DNA of 64,000 nt from the NCBI RefSeq assembly GCF_943193205.1, contig NZ_CALPDD010000010.1:30074-94073 (forward strand), given 5' to 3'. Below are positions 33,930-41,771 of the stretch, piece after piece. The translations under genes were made by a program, and so were the position numbers. The first letter of the stretch is position 1; the number at the start of each line of letters is the position of its first letter. This stretch comes from Alistipes muris (GTDB lineage Bacteria; Bacteroidota; Bacteroidia; Bacteroidales; Rikenellaceae). The notes beneath the pieces were generated by a model. That model had not been told where the DNA came from, did no database searches, and saw nothing but the letters and a program-made list of their open reading frames with translations.

Positions 33930-33944
33930 CTTTTCCTATCTTTG
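33913..33944 (+). promoter_or_regulatory. Promoter for ileS
   Basis: TTG at 33913-33915, a 21 bp spacer, and TATCTTTG at 33937-33944; the ileS ATG is at 33974. Confidence 0.65.
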
Positions 33945-33973
33945 CATTTTCGAGCAAAACAGCAACACGCGAT

Positions 33974-36900
33974 ATGAAGTTCAAGGAGTACAAGGGTCTC
34001 GACCTGGCAGGGCTGGCCGCCGAGGTCCTGGGCGAATGGGACGCCCGCGACACATTCCACAAAAGCATCTCCACGCGCGAGGGGCATCCTACGTTCGTCT
34101 TCTACGAAGGTCCCCCGTCGGCCAACGGCCTGCCGGGCATCCACCACGTCATGGCCCGCACGATCAAGGACGTATTCTGCCGCTACAAGACGCAGCAGGG
34201 CTACCTCGTCCACCGCAAGGCCGGGTGGGACACCCACGGACTTCCCGTCGAACTGGGCGTCGAGAAGAAATTAGGCATCACCAAGGAAGACATCGGGCGC
34301 AAGATTTCCATCGAGGAATACAACCGCACTTGCCGCGAAGCCGTCATGGAGTTCACGGGCGTGTGGGAGAACCTCACCCGCAAGATGGGCTACTGGGTCA
34401 ACATGGACCACCCCTACATCACCTACGACAACAAGTACATCGAAACCCTTTGGTGGCTTCTCAAACAGCTGTTCGACAAAGGGCTGCTTTACAAGGGCTA
34501 CACCATTCAGCCCTATTCGCCCGCAGCAGGCACCGGGCTTTCGACCCACGAACTGAACCAGCCCGGGTGCTACCGCGACGTCAAGGACACGACCTGCACG
34601 GCCCAGTTCGCCGTCGTCCGCGACAAGCTGAGCGAAAAACTCTTCGGCAACGACGACTGCCCGCTCTACTTCCTGGCCTGGACCACCACTCCGTGGACCC
34701 TGCCCTCCAACACCGCGCTTGCCGTCGGTCCGTCGGTCGAATACGTCAAGGTGCTGTGCACCAACCCCTATACCGAGACGCAGCAAGCCGTCATTCTCGC
34801 CCGCGACCTCGTCCCCGCCTACTTCACCAAGAAGATGGAGGGCACCTACGAAGTCACCGGACAGAGCTGGCGCGGCGACGAACTCGTCGGCATCCGCTAC
34901 GAACAGCTGATTCCGTGGGTCCGCCCCGACGGCGATGCGTTCCGCGTCATCGCGGGCGACTACGTCACCACCTCCGACGGTACGGGCATCGTACACATCG
35001 CCCCCACGTTCGGTGCCGACGACGCACGCGTGGCCCGCGCCGCTGACATTCCGCCGCTGTTCATGGTCGACAAGGCCGGCAAGAACCAGCCGATGGTCGA
35101 CAGGCAGGGCCGCTTCTTCCTCCTCGAAGACCTCGACCCCGAATTCGTCCGCACGCACATCGACCGGAAGCACTACGCCGAATATGCCGGCCGCTATGTC
35201 AAGAACGCTTACGACGACAAACTCACCGACGCCGATTCGACCCTCGACATCGACCTTTCCGTCATGCTCAAGGCCGAAAACAAGGTCTTCAAAATCGAGA
35301 AGCACACCCACTCCTACCCCCACTGCTGGCGTACCGACAAACCCGTGCTTTACTACCCGCTCGACTCGTGGTTCATCCGCACCACGGCCCTGCGCGACCG
35401 GATGATCGAACTGAACAAGACCATCCGCTGGCGTCCCGAATCCACCGGGTCGGGGCGTTTCGGCAAGTGGCTCGAAGGGCTGGTCGACTGGAACCTGTCG
35501 CGCTCGCGCTTCTGGGGCACGCCGCTGCCCGTATGGGCCACGGAGGACCACGCCGAACTGAAGTGCATCGGTTCGGTCGCCGAACTGATGGCCGAAATCG
35601 ACAAGGCCATCGCCGCAGGGCTGATGCAGGAAAACCCCTACAAGAATTTCAAGGTCGGCGACATGTCGGCCGAAAACTATTCGACGGCCAACATCGACCT
35701 CCACCGTCCCTACGTCGACCAAATCGTGCTTGTCGCGCCCGACGGACGGCCCATGTACCGCGAACCCGACCTCATCGACGTGTGGTTCGATTCGGGCGCG
35801 ATGCCCTATGCGCAGGTCCACTACCCGTTCGAGCACAAGGAAGAATTCGGCCAGGTCTACCCCGCCGACTTCATCGCCGAGGGAGTCGACCAGACGCGCG
35901 GCTGGTTCTTCACGCTGCACGCCATCGCTTCGATGCTCTTCGATTCGGTTGCGTTCAAGAACATCATCTCCAACGGGCTGGTACTCGACAAGAACGGCAA
36001 CAAGATGTCCAAGCGACTGGGCAACGCCGTCGACCCATTCGAGATTCTCGACACCTACGGCGCCGACGCCACGCGCTGGTACATGATTTCCAACTCGCAG
36101 CCGTGGGACAACCTCAAGTTCGACCGCGAAGGGGTGGACGAAGTGCGCCGCAAGTTCTTCGGCACGCTCTACAACACCTATTCGTTCTTCGCCCTCTATG
36201 CCAACGTCGACGGCTTCACCGGCCGCGAAGAGACGATACCCGTCGAGAAACGGCCCGAAATCGACCGCTGGATCATTTCGCTCCTGAACACGCTTGTCGC
36301 CGACGTCACCCGCTGCCTGGAGGACTACGACCCGACGCCGGCAGCACGCGCCATCCAGGAGTTCGTCTGCGAGAACCTCTCCAACTGGTACGTGCGGCTG
36401 AACCGCAAACGTTTCTGGGGCGGTGAAATGACCGCCAACAAACTGGCCGCCTACCAGACGCTCTACACCTGCCTGGAAACCGTGGCCTTGCTCGCCGCAC
36501 CGTTCGCACCGTTCATCGCCGACCGGATTTTCTGCGACCTGAACGCTGTCAGCGGCCGCCACAGCGACAAATCGGTCCACCTCGCGGCATTCCCCAAAGC
36601 CAGCCCCGCCGACATCGACGCCGAGCTGGAGGAGACGATGGCACTGGCCCAGCAACTCTCGTCGATGGTCCTGGCACTGCGCCGCAAGGTCTCCATCAAG
36701 GTGCGTCAGCCGCTGCAAAAAATCGTCGTACCCGTCCTCGACCCCGCCATGGCCGCCCATATCGAAGCGGTCCGCGAACTGGTCATGGGCGAAGTCAACG
36801 TCAAGGAAATCGAACTTATCCAAAACACCGCAGGCGTCATCACCAAGCGTATCAAACCCAATTTCAAGACCCTCGGGCCCCGCTACGGCAAGTACATGAA

Positions 36901-37369
36901 ACAGATTGCCGCCATGACCGCGGAATTCACGCAGGAACAGATCGCCGCCATCGAGACCTCGCCCGAAACGGTGCTCGACATGGGCGGCGAACGCATCGGC
37001 GTCACCGCGGCCGACTTCGAGATTTCGTCGGAGGACATGCCCGGGTGGCTCGTTGCGTCCGAAGGCAAGCTGACCGTGGCGCTCGACATCACGCTCACCG
37101 ACGACCTGCGCGCCGAGGGCGTGGCACGCGAGTTGATAAACCGCATCCAGAATATCCGCAAGGATTCGGGATTCGAGGTCACCGACCGCATCCGGGTCGA
37201 AATCGCCGACTGCGAGTTGGTGGCCGACGCCGTGGCCCGGCACGCGGGATACATCGCCTCGCAGACGCTGGCCGTGGAGGTCCGCACCGCCGCCGAACCC
37301 GCGGGAGCCGTTGTCGCCGATGCCGAAATCGACGAACAGCCCCTGCGCATCGCCGTGACCCGAGTGTAG
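33974..37369 (+). CDS. ileS: Isoleucyl-tRNA synthetase
   Basis: Charges tRNA-Ile. The 1131-residue class I enzyme has the HIGH motif as NGLPGIHHVMA (about 53-63), the WDTHGLPVE segment, the CP1 editing domain (TTTPWTLPSNTALAV, GTGIVHIAPTFGADD), SRSRFWGTPLPVW, DVWFDSGAMPYAQ, the KMSKS motif NKMSKRLGNAVDP, and an anticodon-binding C-terminal region (CENLSNWYVRLNRKRFW). It lacks an obvious C-terminal Cys zinc cluster, as in the eukaryote-like long IleS type. The size suits that type. Long IleS forms are often linked with mupirocin tolerance; not tested here. Confidence 0.97.
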   Translation: MKFKEYKGLDLAGLAAEVLGEWDARDTFHKSISTREGHPTFVFYEGPPSANGLPGIHHVMARTIKDVFCRYKTQQGYLVHRKAGWDTHGLPVELGVEKKLGITKEDIGRKISIEEYNRTCREAVMEFTGVWENLTRKMGYWVNMDHPYITYDNKYIETLWWLLKQLFDKGLLYKGYTIQPYSPAAGTGLSTHELNQPGCYRDVKDTTCTAQFAVVRDKLSEKLFGNDDCPLYFLAWTTTPWTLPSNTALAVGPSVEYVKVLCTNPYTETQQAVILARDLVPAYFTKKMEGTYEVTGQSWRGDELVGIRYEQLIPWVRPDGDAFRVIAGDYVTTSDGTGIVHIAPTFGADDARVARAADIPPLFMVDKAGKNQPMVDRQGRFFLLEDLDPEFVRTHIDRKHYAEYAGRYVKNAYDDKLTDADSTLDIDLSVMLKAENKVFKIEKHTHSYPHCWRTDKPVLYYPLDSWFIRTTALRDRMIELNKTIRWRPESTGSGRFGKWLEGLVDWNLSRSRFWGTPLPVWATEDHAELKCIGSVAELMAEIDKAIAAGLMQENPYKNFKVGDMSAENYSTANIDLHRPYVDQIVLVAPDGRPMYREPDLIDVWFDSGAMPYAQVHYPFEHKEEFGQVYPADFIAEGVDQTRGWFFTLHAIASMLFDSVAFKNIISNGLVLDKNGNKMSKRLGNAVDPFEILDTYGADATRWYMISNSQPWDNLKFDREGVDEVRRKFFGTLYNTYSFFALYANVDGFTGREETIPVEKRPEIDRWIISLLNTLVADVTRCLEDYDPTPAARAIQEFVCENLSNWYVRLNRKRFWGGEMTANKLAAYQTLYTCLETVALLAAPFAPFIADRIFCDLNAVSGRHSDKSVHLAAFPKASPADIDAELEETMALAQQLSSMVLALRRKVSIKVRQPLQKIVVPVLDPAMAAHIEAVRELVMGEVNVKEIELIQNTAGVITKRIKPNFKTLGPRYGKYMKQIAAMTAEFTQEQIAAIETSPETVLDMGGERIGVTAADFEISSEDMPGWLVASEGKLTVALDITLTDDLRAEGVARELINRIQNIRKDSGFEVTDRIRVEIADCELVADAVARHAGYIASQTLAVEVRTAAEPAGAVVADAEIDEQPLRIAVTRV

Positions 37370-37449
37370 GCGGATGCAGTTTCGGTGCGAAATGCTTGCA
37401 TTATCGGAATATAATGCTTAATTTTACACTAAACCTAACGCGAAAAGCC

Positions 37450-37830
37450 ATGGCAGACGAAAGAAGCAGATACAGCGACGCCGAATTGGAGGAGTTCAAA
37501 CAGGTAATCCTCAAGAAGTTGGAAAACGCACGGGCCGACTACGAGCTTCTGCGCGCCACCATCACCCACACGGCCGACAACGACACGGAAGACACTTCGC
37601 CCACCTACAAGGTACTCGAAGAAGGCGCCGCCACCCTCTCCAAGGAGGAGAACGGACGGCTGGCCACCCACCAGATGAAGTTCATCCGCAACCTCGAAAT
37701 GGCCTTGGTCCGCATCGAGAACAAGACCTACGGCATCTGCAAGACCACCGGGAAACTGATTCCCAAGGAACGGCTGATGAAAGTTCCCCACGCCACCGAG
37801 TGTATCGAGGCCAAGGAAAGCCGCCGCTGA
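37450..37830 (+). CDS. DksA/TraR-type protein with degenerate zinc finger
   Basis: 126 residues: an N-terminal coiled coil (about 8-85, SDAELEEFKQVILKKLENARADYELL...) and a C-terminal DksA-like globular part, YGICKTTGKLIPKERLMKVPHATECIEAKE. DksA binds in the RNA polymerase secondary channel and works with ppGpp. The classical finger has four Cys (C-x2-C...C-x2-C); here only the first of each pair remains (CKTTG, CIEAK), so zinc binding as in E. coli is unlikely. This form is common in Bacteroidota. The ATG at 37450 starts the family N-terminus; an upstream ATG (37414) adds unrelated residues. Confidence 0.85.
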   Translation: MADERSRYSDAELEEFKQVILKKLENARADYELLRATITHTADNDTEDTSPTYKVLEEGAATLSKEENGRLATHQMKFIRNLEMALVRIENKTYGICKTTGKLIPKERLMKVPHATECIEAKESRR

Positions 37831-37884
37831 GCCGCAGGCCCCTGTCTTAGGAAATTCCTTGGTCGGGAACTCTGGTCCATATTT

Positions 37885-37909
37885 GCCGCGCTTTTGCGCG
37901 GCTTTTTTT
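37885..37909 (+). terminator. Intrinsic terminator after the DksA-like gene
   Basis: GCCGCGC, TTTT, GCGCGGC, then seven Ts: a perfect 7 bp GC stem. Confidence 0.92.
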
Positions 37910-38054
37910 GTTACGTCGGGCTCTTCTTGGTACCGCCGGTATGCCCGCTATCAACTCTCCGGCGGCCTTTGAAACCCCGTCCGGCGCGGCTTGGCATACG
38001 ATTTTCAAGGAAAAAATCGTTATATTCGCGGAATATTATACCATTTTTCGACCC

Positions 38055-39884
38055 ATGTCCGGCCGGCTGTGCATCTTGTTGTTCGTGCTTGCGGCAGTGC
38101 TGCCCCTCACCCGGGCGACAGCCGCATGGCCCGGCACATACCACCCCGACCGCATCCCGCGCGACAGCCTGTCGAAAATCAGCGAACAGCGCAACCAACG
38201 CCTCTATGACAGCATCCGCGTGAAATCGAGCCGCCGCGCCGTGCCACGTCTGCTTTACGGCTGGTTCTTCGTGCGGCCGCGCACCGACACGGCGCAAAAC
38301 GGCCGCGTGCTCGACGAAAACCGCGCGCTGGCCGCCTACGCAGGCAAAACCATCGGCGACATCCACGTCGAACGGCAGCAGGTGTTCCGCTCCGACGGCA
38401 ACTGGCTCCGGCGCACCGGCAACAAGCTCCACGCCCTGACCGAAGAACGCGTCGTGCGCCGCGACCTGCTTTTCAAATCGGGCGACACGTTCGACCCGCA
38501 GCTTATCGTCCGCACCAAACAACTGCTGCGCTCGCGCCGCTACATCTCGGGCGTAGAAATCGCCGTGCGCCCCGACACGCTCGACACCACGCGTGTCGAC
38601 CTGCTTATCCGCACCCGCGACAGCTGGACGATCACCGTCGACGGCGGCGCCTATTCGGAGGGCCGCACGATGGTGGCGCTCGAAGACGCCAACATTCTCG
38701 GCACGGGCAACATGCTCAAGGTCAAGACCAACTTCAGCCGCCGCGACTTCTCCTACGGCGGCAACGAAGTGGAGTACGAAATTCCCAACGTGCTGGGAAC
38801 GTTCTTCACGGCGGAATTCGCCGCAGGGCGCGCATTCTACAACTCGACCCTCGATGCGAAGCTGTGCAAGGAATTTCTGCGGCCCACGGACTACGAAGCG
38901 GGCGTGAGCTACAACAATCTGAAGTTCAAGGAGTACATGATCGAACAGGACACGTCGCTGCTGGTACGCGCCCGCAATTTCGATGCGTGGGGCGGCTACT
39001 CGCACTTCCTGCCCTCGGTCTCGTCGAGCGTATACCTCACGGGCCGCTACAACCACCGCCGTTTCCTCCTGCGCCCGAACGACGTGACCGCCAACCATCA
39101 CCCGTCGCTGCACGGCCACGACGCGGCGCTTTTCGGAGCGGGCATCTACCGCGAAAAATTCCTCACGGCCAACATGATATACGGATTCGGCTCGGACGAG
39201 TATCTGGCGACGGGCTACAAGGCCGAAATCGTCAGCGGCTACTCGTGGGGCGAATTCAACGACGAAGTCTACCTCGGTCTGAGTTACCGCACCGGCGGAT
39301 TCCGGCGAGCGGGCTACATCATGGGGGGCCTCACCTTGGGCAGCTACATCGAACCCCTCACCGGCAAATGGAACCACAGCGCCGTCGACATCGACCTGCG
39401 GTGGTTCTCCCACCTGTTCATTGCCGGACGCAGCCGCCTGCGCCAATTCCTGATGCTCAACTACACCCACGGCTGGAACCGCGGCACGGGCAACGACGAA
39501 AGCATCCGCTTCACGCGCCGCAACGGCTTACAGGCGCTCAAGGAACGGGTTCTGGGCACCAACCGCGCGGTGCTGAACACCGAAACGGTGCTCTTCACCC
39601 CGTGGCAGCCGCTGGGTTTCCGCATCGCCTTTTTCGGATTCGCCGACCTGGGGCTGATCGGCTACTCGCCCAACGCGTTCAAGAACGACTTCTTCGCGTC
39701 GCTCGGCGGCGGCATCCGCATCAAGAACGAACGGCTTATCTTCAGCACCGTACAGATTCGGCTGGGCGTTGCGTTCAACAAGAACGGACTTGCCGACAGC
39801 GAATATTTCCGGCTGTCGAATTCCACCCGCCTGGAACAATACCGCTATCGCCCCACCCGCCCCGAAATCGTAGGGTTCGAGTAA
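38055..39884 (+). CDS. BamA/POTRA-type outer-membrane beta-barrel protein
   Basis: 609 residues, with signal peptide MSGRLCILLFVLAAVLPLTRATA. A POTRA-like module lies around residues 95-190 (GKTIGDIHVERQQVF..., TEERVVRRDLLFKSGDTFDPQLIVRTKQLLRSRRYISGVEIAV, VDLLIRTRDSWTI). It is followed by a long beta barrel and ends with a residue pattern suiting an outer-membrane strand. It resembles BamA/TamA-type (Omp85) proteins but has only about one POTRA, so it is not the essential BamA. The exact role is unknown. The frame runs further upstream over the terminator; ATG 38055 starts the signal peptide. Confidence 0.78.
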   Translation: MSGRLCILLFVLAAVLPLTRATAAWPGTYHPDRIPRDSLSKISEQRNQRLYDSIRVKSSRRAVPRLLYGWFFVRPRTDTAQNGRVLDENRALAAYAGKTIGDIHVERQQVFRSDGNWLRRTGNKLHALTEERVVRRDLLFKSGDTFDPQLIVRTKQLLRSRRYISGVEIAVRPDTLDTTRVDLLIRTRDSWTITVDGGAYSEGRTMVALEDANILGTGNMLKVKTNFSRRDFSYGGNEVEYEIPNVLGTFFTAEFAAGRAFYNSTLDAKLCKEFLRPTDYEAGVSYNNLKFKEYMIEQDTSLLVRARNFDAWGGYSHFLPSVSSSVYLTGRYNHRRFLLRPNDVTANHHPSLHGHDAALFGAGIYREKFLTANMIYGFGSDEYLATGYKAEIVSGYSWGEFNDEVYLGLSYRTGGFRRAGYIMGGLTLGSYIEPLTGKWNHSAVDIDLRWFSHLFIAGRSRLRQFLMLNYTHGWNRGTGNDESIRFTRRNGLQALKERVLGTNRAVLNTETVLFTPWQPLGFRIAFFGFADLGLIGYSPNAFKNDFFASLGGGIRIKNERLIFSTVQIRLGVAFNKNGLADSEYFRLSNSTRLEQYRYRPTRPEIVGFE

Positions 39885-39887
39885 GCG

Positions 39888-39995
39888 TCAGCCGATACGC
39901 TGCACCTCGGTCGATTGCTGTCCCTGCGTATAGCGCTGTTTATGACCGCCGTTCGTCCCCCGCAGCAGGTCGTGCCCGAACAGCGAGAACTGCAA
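39888..39995 (-). other. Possible 35-codon minus-strand ORF or gene remnant
   Basis: On the minus strand a frame starting at TTG 39995 reads LQFSLFGHDLLRGTNGGHK then QRYTQGQQSTEVQRIG and a TGA. Third positions are strongly GC-rich like real genes here, and the amino-acid mix is not the Arg/Ala-rich mix of shadow frames. There is no ATG and I recognise no family. It may be a small protein or the tail of a decayed gene. Confidence 0.25.
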
Positions 39996-40066
39996 CCGCC
40001 CTATATTGCGCGATTCCGACCTACGGGACGGCGACACGAAAATAAACCACGAACCGGGAAAAAATT

Positions 40067-40096
40067 TTGCAGAACGGCGCGAACGCACTAATTTTG
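40067..40096 (+). promoter_or_regulatory. Promoter for the ComEA-like gene
   Basis: TTG at 40067-40069, a 19 bp spacer, TAATTTTG at 40089-40096; ATG at 40127. Confidence 0.65.
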
Positions 40097-40126
40097 TAAA
40101 GAAGACGCGAAAATTTACCAAGAGAA

Positions 40127-41188
40127 ATGAAACCGCTGTTCACGGAGAGGGAGATACGAGGAGTGGCGATATTCCTGCCGCTGGCACTGCTGGCACTGGG
40201 AGTGGCTCTGCTTGCGCGCCCGAGAACGGACGCGGGCGCGGCACGGGAAGCGGAAACGAACCAACGCCACGCAACCCGGCGGGACACGCTGCGCCCGAAA
40301 CCTTTCGACCCGAACACAGTGACTTACGAACAACTGCGCGAAATGGGCCTGACGCAAACCGAAGCGGCGAGCCTGGTCCGCTACCGCTCCTATGACAAGA
40401 TATTCCGCATACCGGAAGACGTGGCGGCATGCTACGGAATCGACGATTCGCTCTACCGGGTGCTGAAACCCCACATCCGCATAGCCCGCCGCTACACCAC
40501 TGCGCCGCAGGGATACCGCCCGGGCCGGATGGTGGCGGAACCGCTGCCGCCGGAACAATTCCGCATAGACACGGTGAGCGCCCGCTACCTGGAAGCCATC
40601 GGCGCGCTGACGCGCCAACAAGCCCGGACCTTCGTGAAGTGGCGCGACACCCACCCCATCTGCGACATGGCGGAACTGCGCAAATGCTATGCAGTGAGCG
40701 ATTCGGTAGCGACGGCGCTGGAACCCTACATCATTTTCAGCGAACGCGAACCGGCCGCCCCGCGCTATCCGATCGAGCTGAACGACGCGGATTCGGCGAC
40801 CCTGCTGCTGGTAAACGGCATCGGCGAAAAGACCGCGGGCCGGATTGTCCGCTACCGCGAACGCCTGGGCGGCTACTGGCGGACGGAACAGCTGACCGAA
40901 GTGGAAGGCGTGACGGAGAGCAACTACGAAAAGATTTCGGCACAAATTTGCTGCGACAGTTGCAGAATTCGGAAAATTCATATTAACTTTGCGCCCGCTT
41001 CGGAGTTGCAGCGGCATCCCTATCTGACGCCGCAGCTGCTACGGAGAATACTCAAAACAAGGCAGTTGAAAGGAGGTTGGAGCACCCCGGAAGCATTTAA
41101 CGAAGACAACAGACTCAAACCCGGAGAAGCCGCGAGGCTGGCTCCCTACTTGAGTTTTGCGCCTCCCGGCGGTGACGACGACGAGTAA
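40127..41188 (+). CDS. ComEA-like multi-helix-hairpin-helix membrane-anchored protein
   Basis: 353 residues with one N-terminal membrane helix (about 12-31, GVAIFLPLALLALGVALLA) and then at least three to four helix-hairpin-helix units. These are FDPNTVTYEQLREMGLTQTEAASLVRYRS, FRIDTVSARYLEAIGALTRQQARTFVKWRD, IELNDADSATLLLVNGIGEKTAGRIVRYRE (the most canonical), and INFAPASELQRHPYLTPQLLRRILKTR. Single HhH pairs occur in the DNA receptor ComEA; the repeated form is usual in Bacteroidota, where its role in DNA uptake is presumed and not shown. It has its own promoter. Confidence 0.82.
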   Translation: MKPLFTEREIRGVAIFLPLALLALGVALLARPRTDAGAAREAETNQRHATRRDTLRPKPFDPNTVTYEQLREMGLTQTEAASLVRYRSYDKIFRIPEDVAACYGIDDSLYRVLKPHIRIARRYTTAPQGYRPGRMVAEPLPPEQFRIDTVSARYLEAIGALTRQQARTFVKWRDTHPICDMAELRKCYAVSDSVATALEPYIIFSEREPAAPRYPIELNDADSATLLLVNGIGEKTAGRIVRYRERLGGYWRTEQLTEVEGVTESNYEKISAQICCDSCRIRKIHINFAPASELQRHPYLTPQLLRRILKTRQLKGGWSTPEAFNEDNRLKPGEAARLAPYLSFAPPGGDDDE

Positions 41189-41287
41189 ACGACCGACGAA
41201 AGGGACGCGGAGGAACGCAGATTCCCCGGCCCGAAGAACCCCACGGCGGAAAGCCCGCGAAAAAACAAAAGAACGAAAGTTCTCGAT

Positions 41288-41333
41288 AAACCGAGAGCAG
41301 AGCCGAATTTATTCGGGCTATGCCGAGGCGAGA
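41288..41333. repeat. GCCGAG-type intergenic repeat upstream of rpsU
   Basis: AAACCGAGAGCAGAGCCGAATTTATTCGGGCTATGCCGAGGCGAG, closely related to 468-513 and 63892-63950. GCCGAATTTATTCGGGC can form a local stem. It lies 37 bp before the rpsU start, so it would be in or just above the rpsU leader. Confidence 0.65.
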
Positions 41334-41369
41334 AAAGGTAAAAAAAATTGAACTAAAAAAGCGAATATC

Positions 41370-41561
41370 ATGATTATCATGCAGGTAAAAGAGGGCGAAA
41401 ACATCGAACGCGCCCTGAAGAAATTCAAACGCAAATACGAACGCACGGGCGTACTGAAGGAACTGCGCCGCCGCCAGTATTTCACCAAGCCGTCGGTACA
41501 GAAGCGCGAGGCGATGATGCACGCCGTCTATGTAGCCCACATGGACCGCGACGACGACTAA
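41370..41561 (+). CDS. rpsU: 30S ribosomal protein S21
   Basis: 63 residues, beginning MIIMQVKEGENIERALKKFKRK and continuing KYERTGVLKELRRRQYFTKPS, the S21 core, with an acidic end DRDDD. S21 sits near the 3' end of 16S rRNA; in Bacteroidota it takes part in hiding the anti-Shine-Dalgarno sequence, fitting the lack of SD sites here. A strong terminator follows. Confidence 0.95.
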   Translation: MIIMQVKEGENIERALKKFKRKYERTGVLKELRRRQYFTKPSVQKREAMMHAVYVAHMDRDDD

Positions 41562-41582
41562 AAACCGCATGCGCAACAACGC

Positions 41583-41610
41583 AAAGGGACCCTTGCAAGG
41601 GTCCCTTTTT
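41583..41610 (+). terminator. Intrinsic terminator after rpsU
   Basis: AAAGGGACCCTTGCAAGGGTCCCTTT is a perfect stem, followed by TTTTTCG. A-rich sequence on the left makes it potentially bidirectional. Confidence 0.93.
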
Positions 41611-41709
41611 CGTTACGAAAACGTCCCGAAACCAAAGAAATTCCTTACAATATGATATGGCAACGAAGAACCCGGAGCAAAAACTGAAAGCGAAAGCCCG
41701 GACGGAATA

Positions 41710-41741
41710 TTTGGAAAACTCGAATATATTTCATTTCTTTG
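41710..41741 (+). promoter_or_regulatory. Promoter for the SusC-protease operon
   Basis: TTTG at 41710-41713, a 20 bp spacer, and TTTCTTTG at 41734-41741 (TAnnTTTG with one mismatch); ATG at 41772. No adjacent sigma/anti-sigma or SusR-like gene is present upstream. Confidence 0.55.
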
Positions 41742-41771
41742 CAACCTAACTATGTTCTAAGAATCGCACTA

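Noticed and set aside
34271..37243. 990-codon minus-strand frame under ileS
   Set aside because: Antisense shadow of a well-defined ileS gene.
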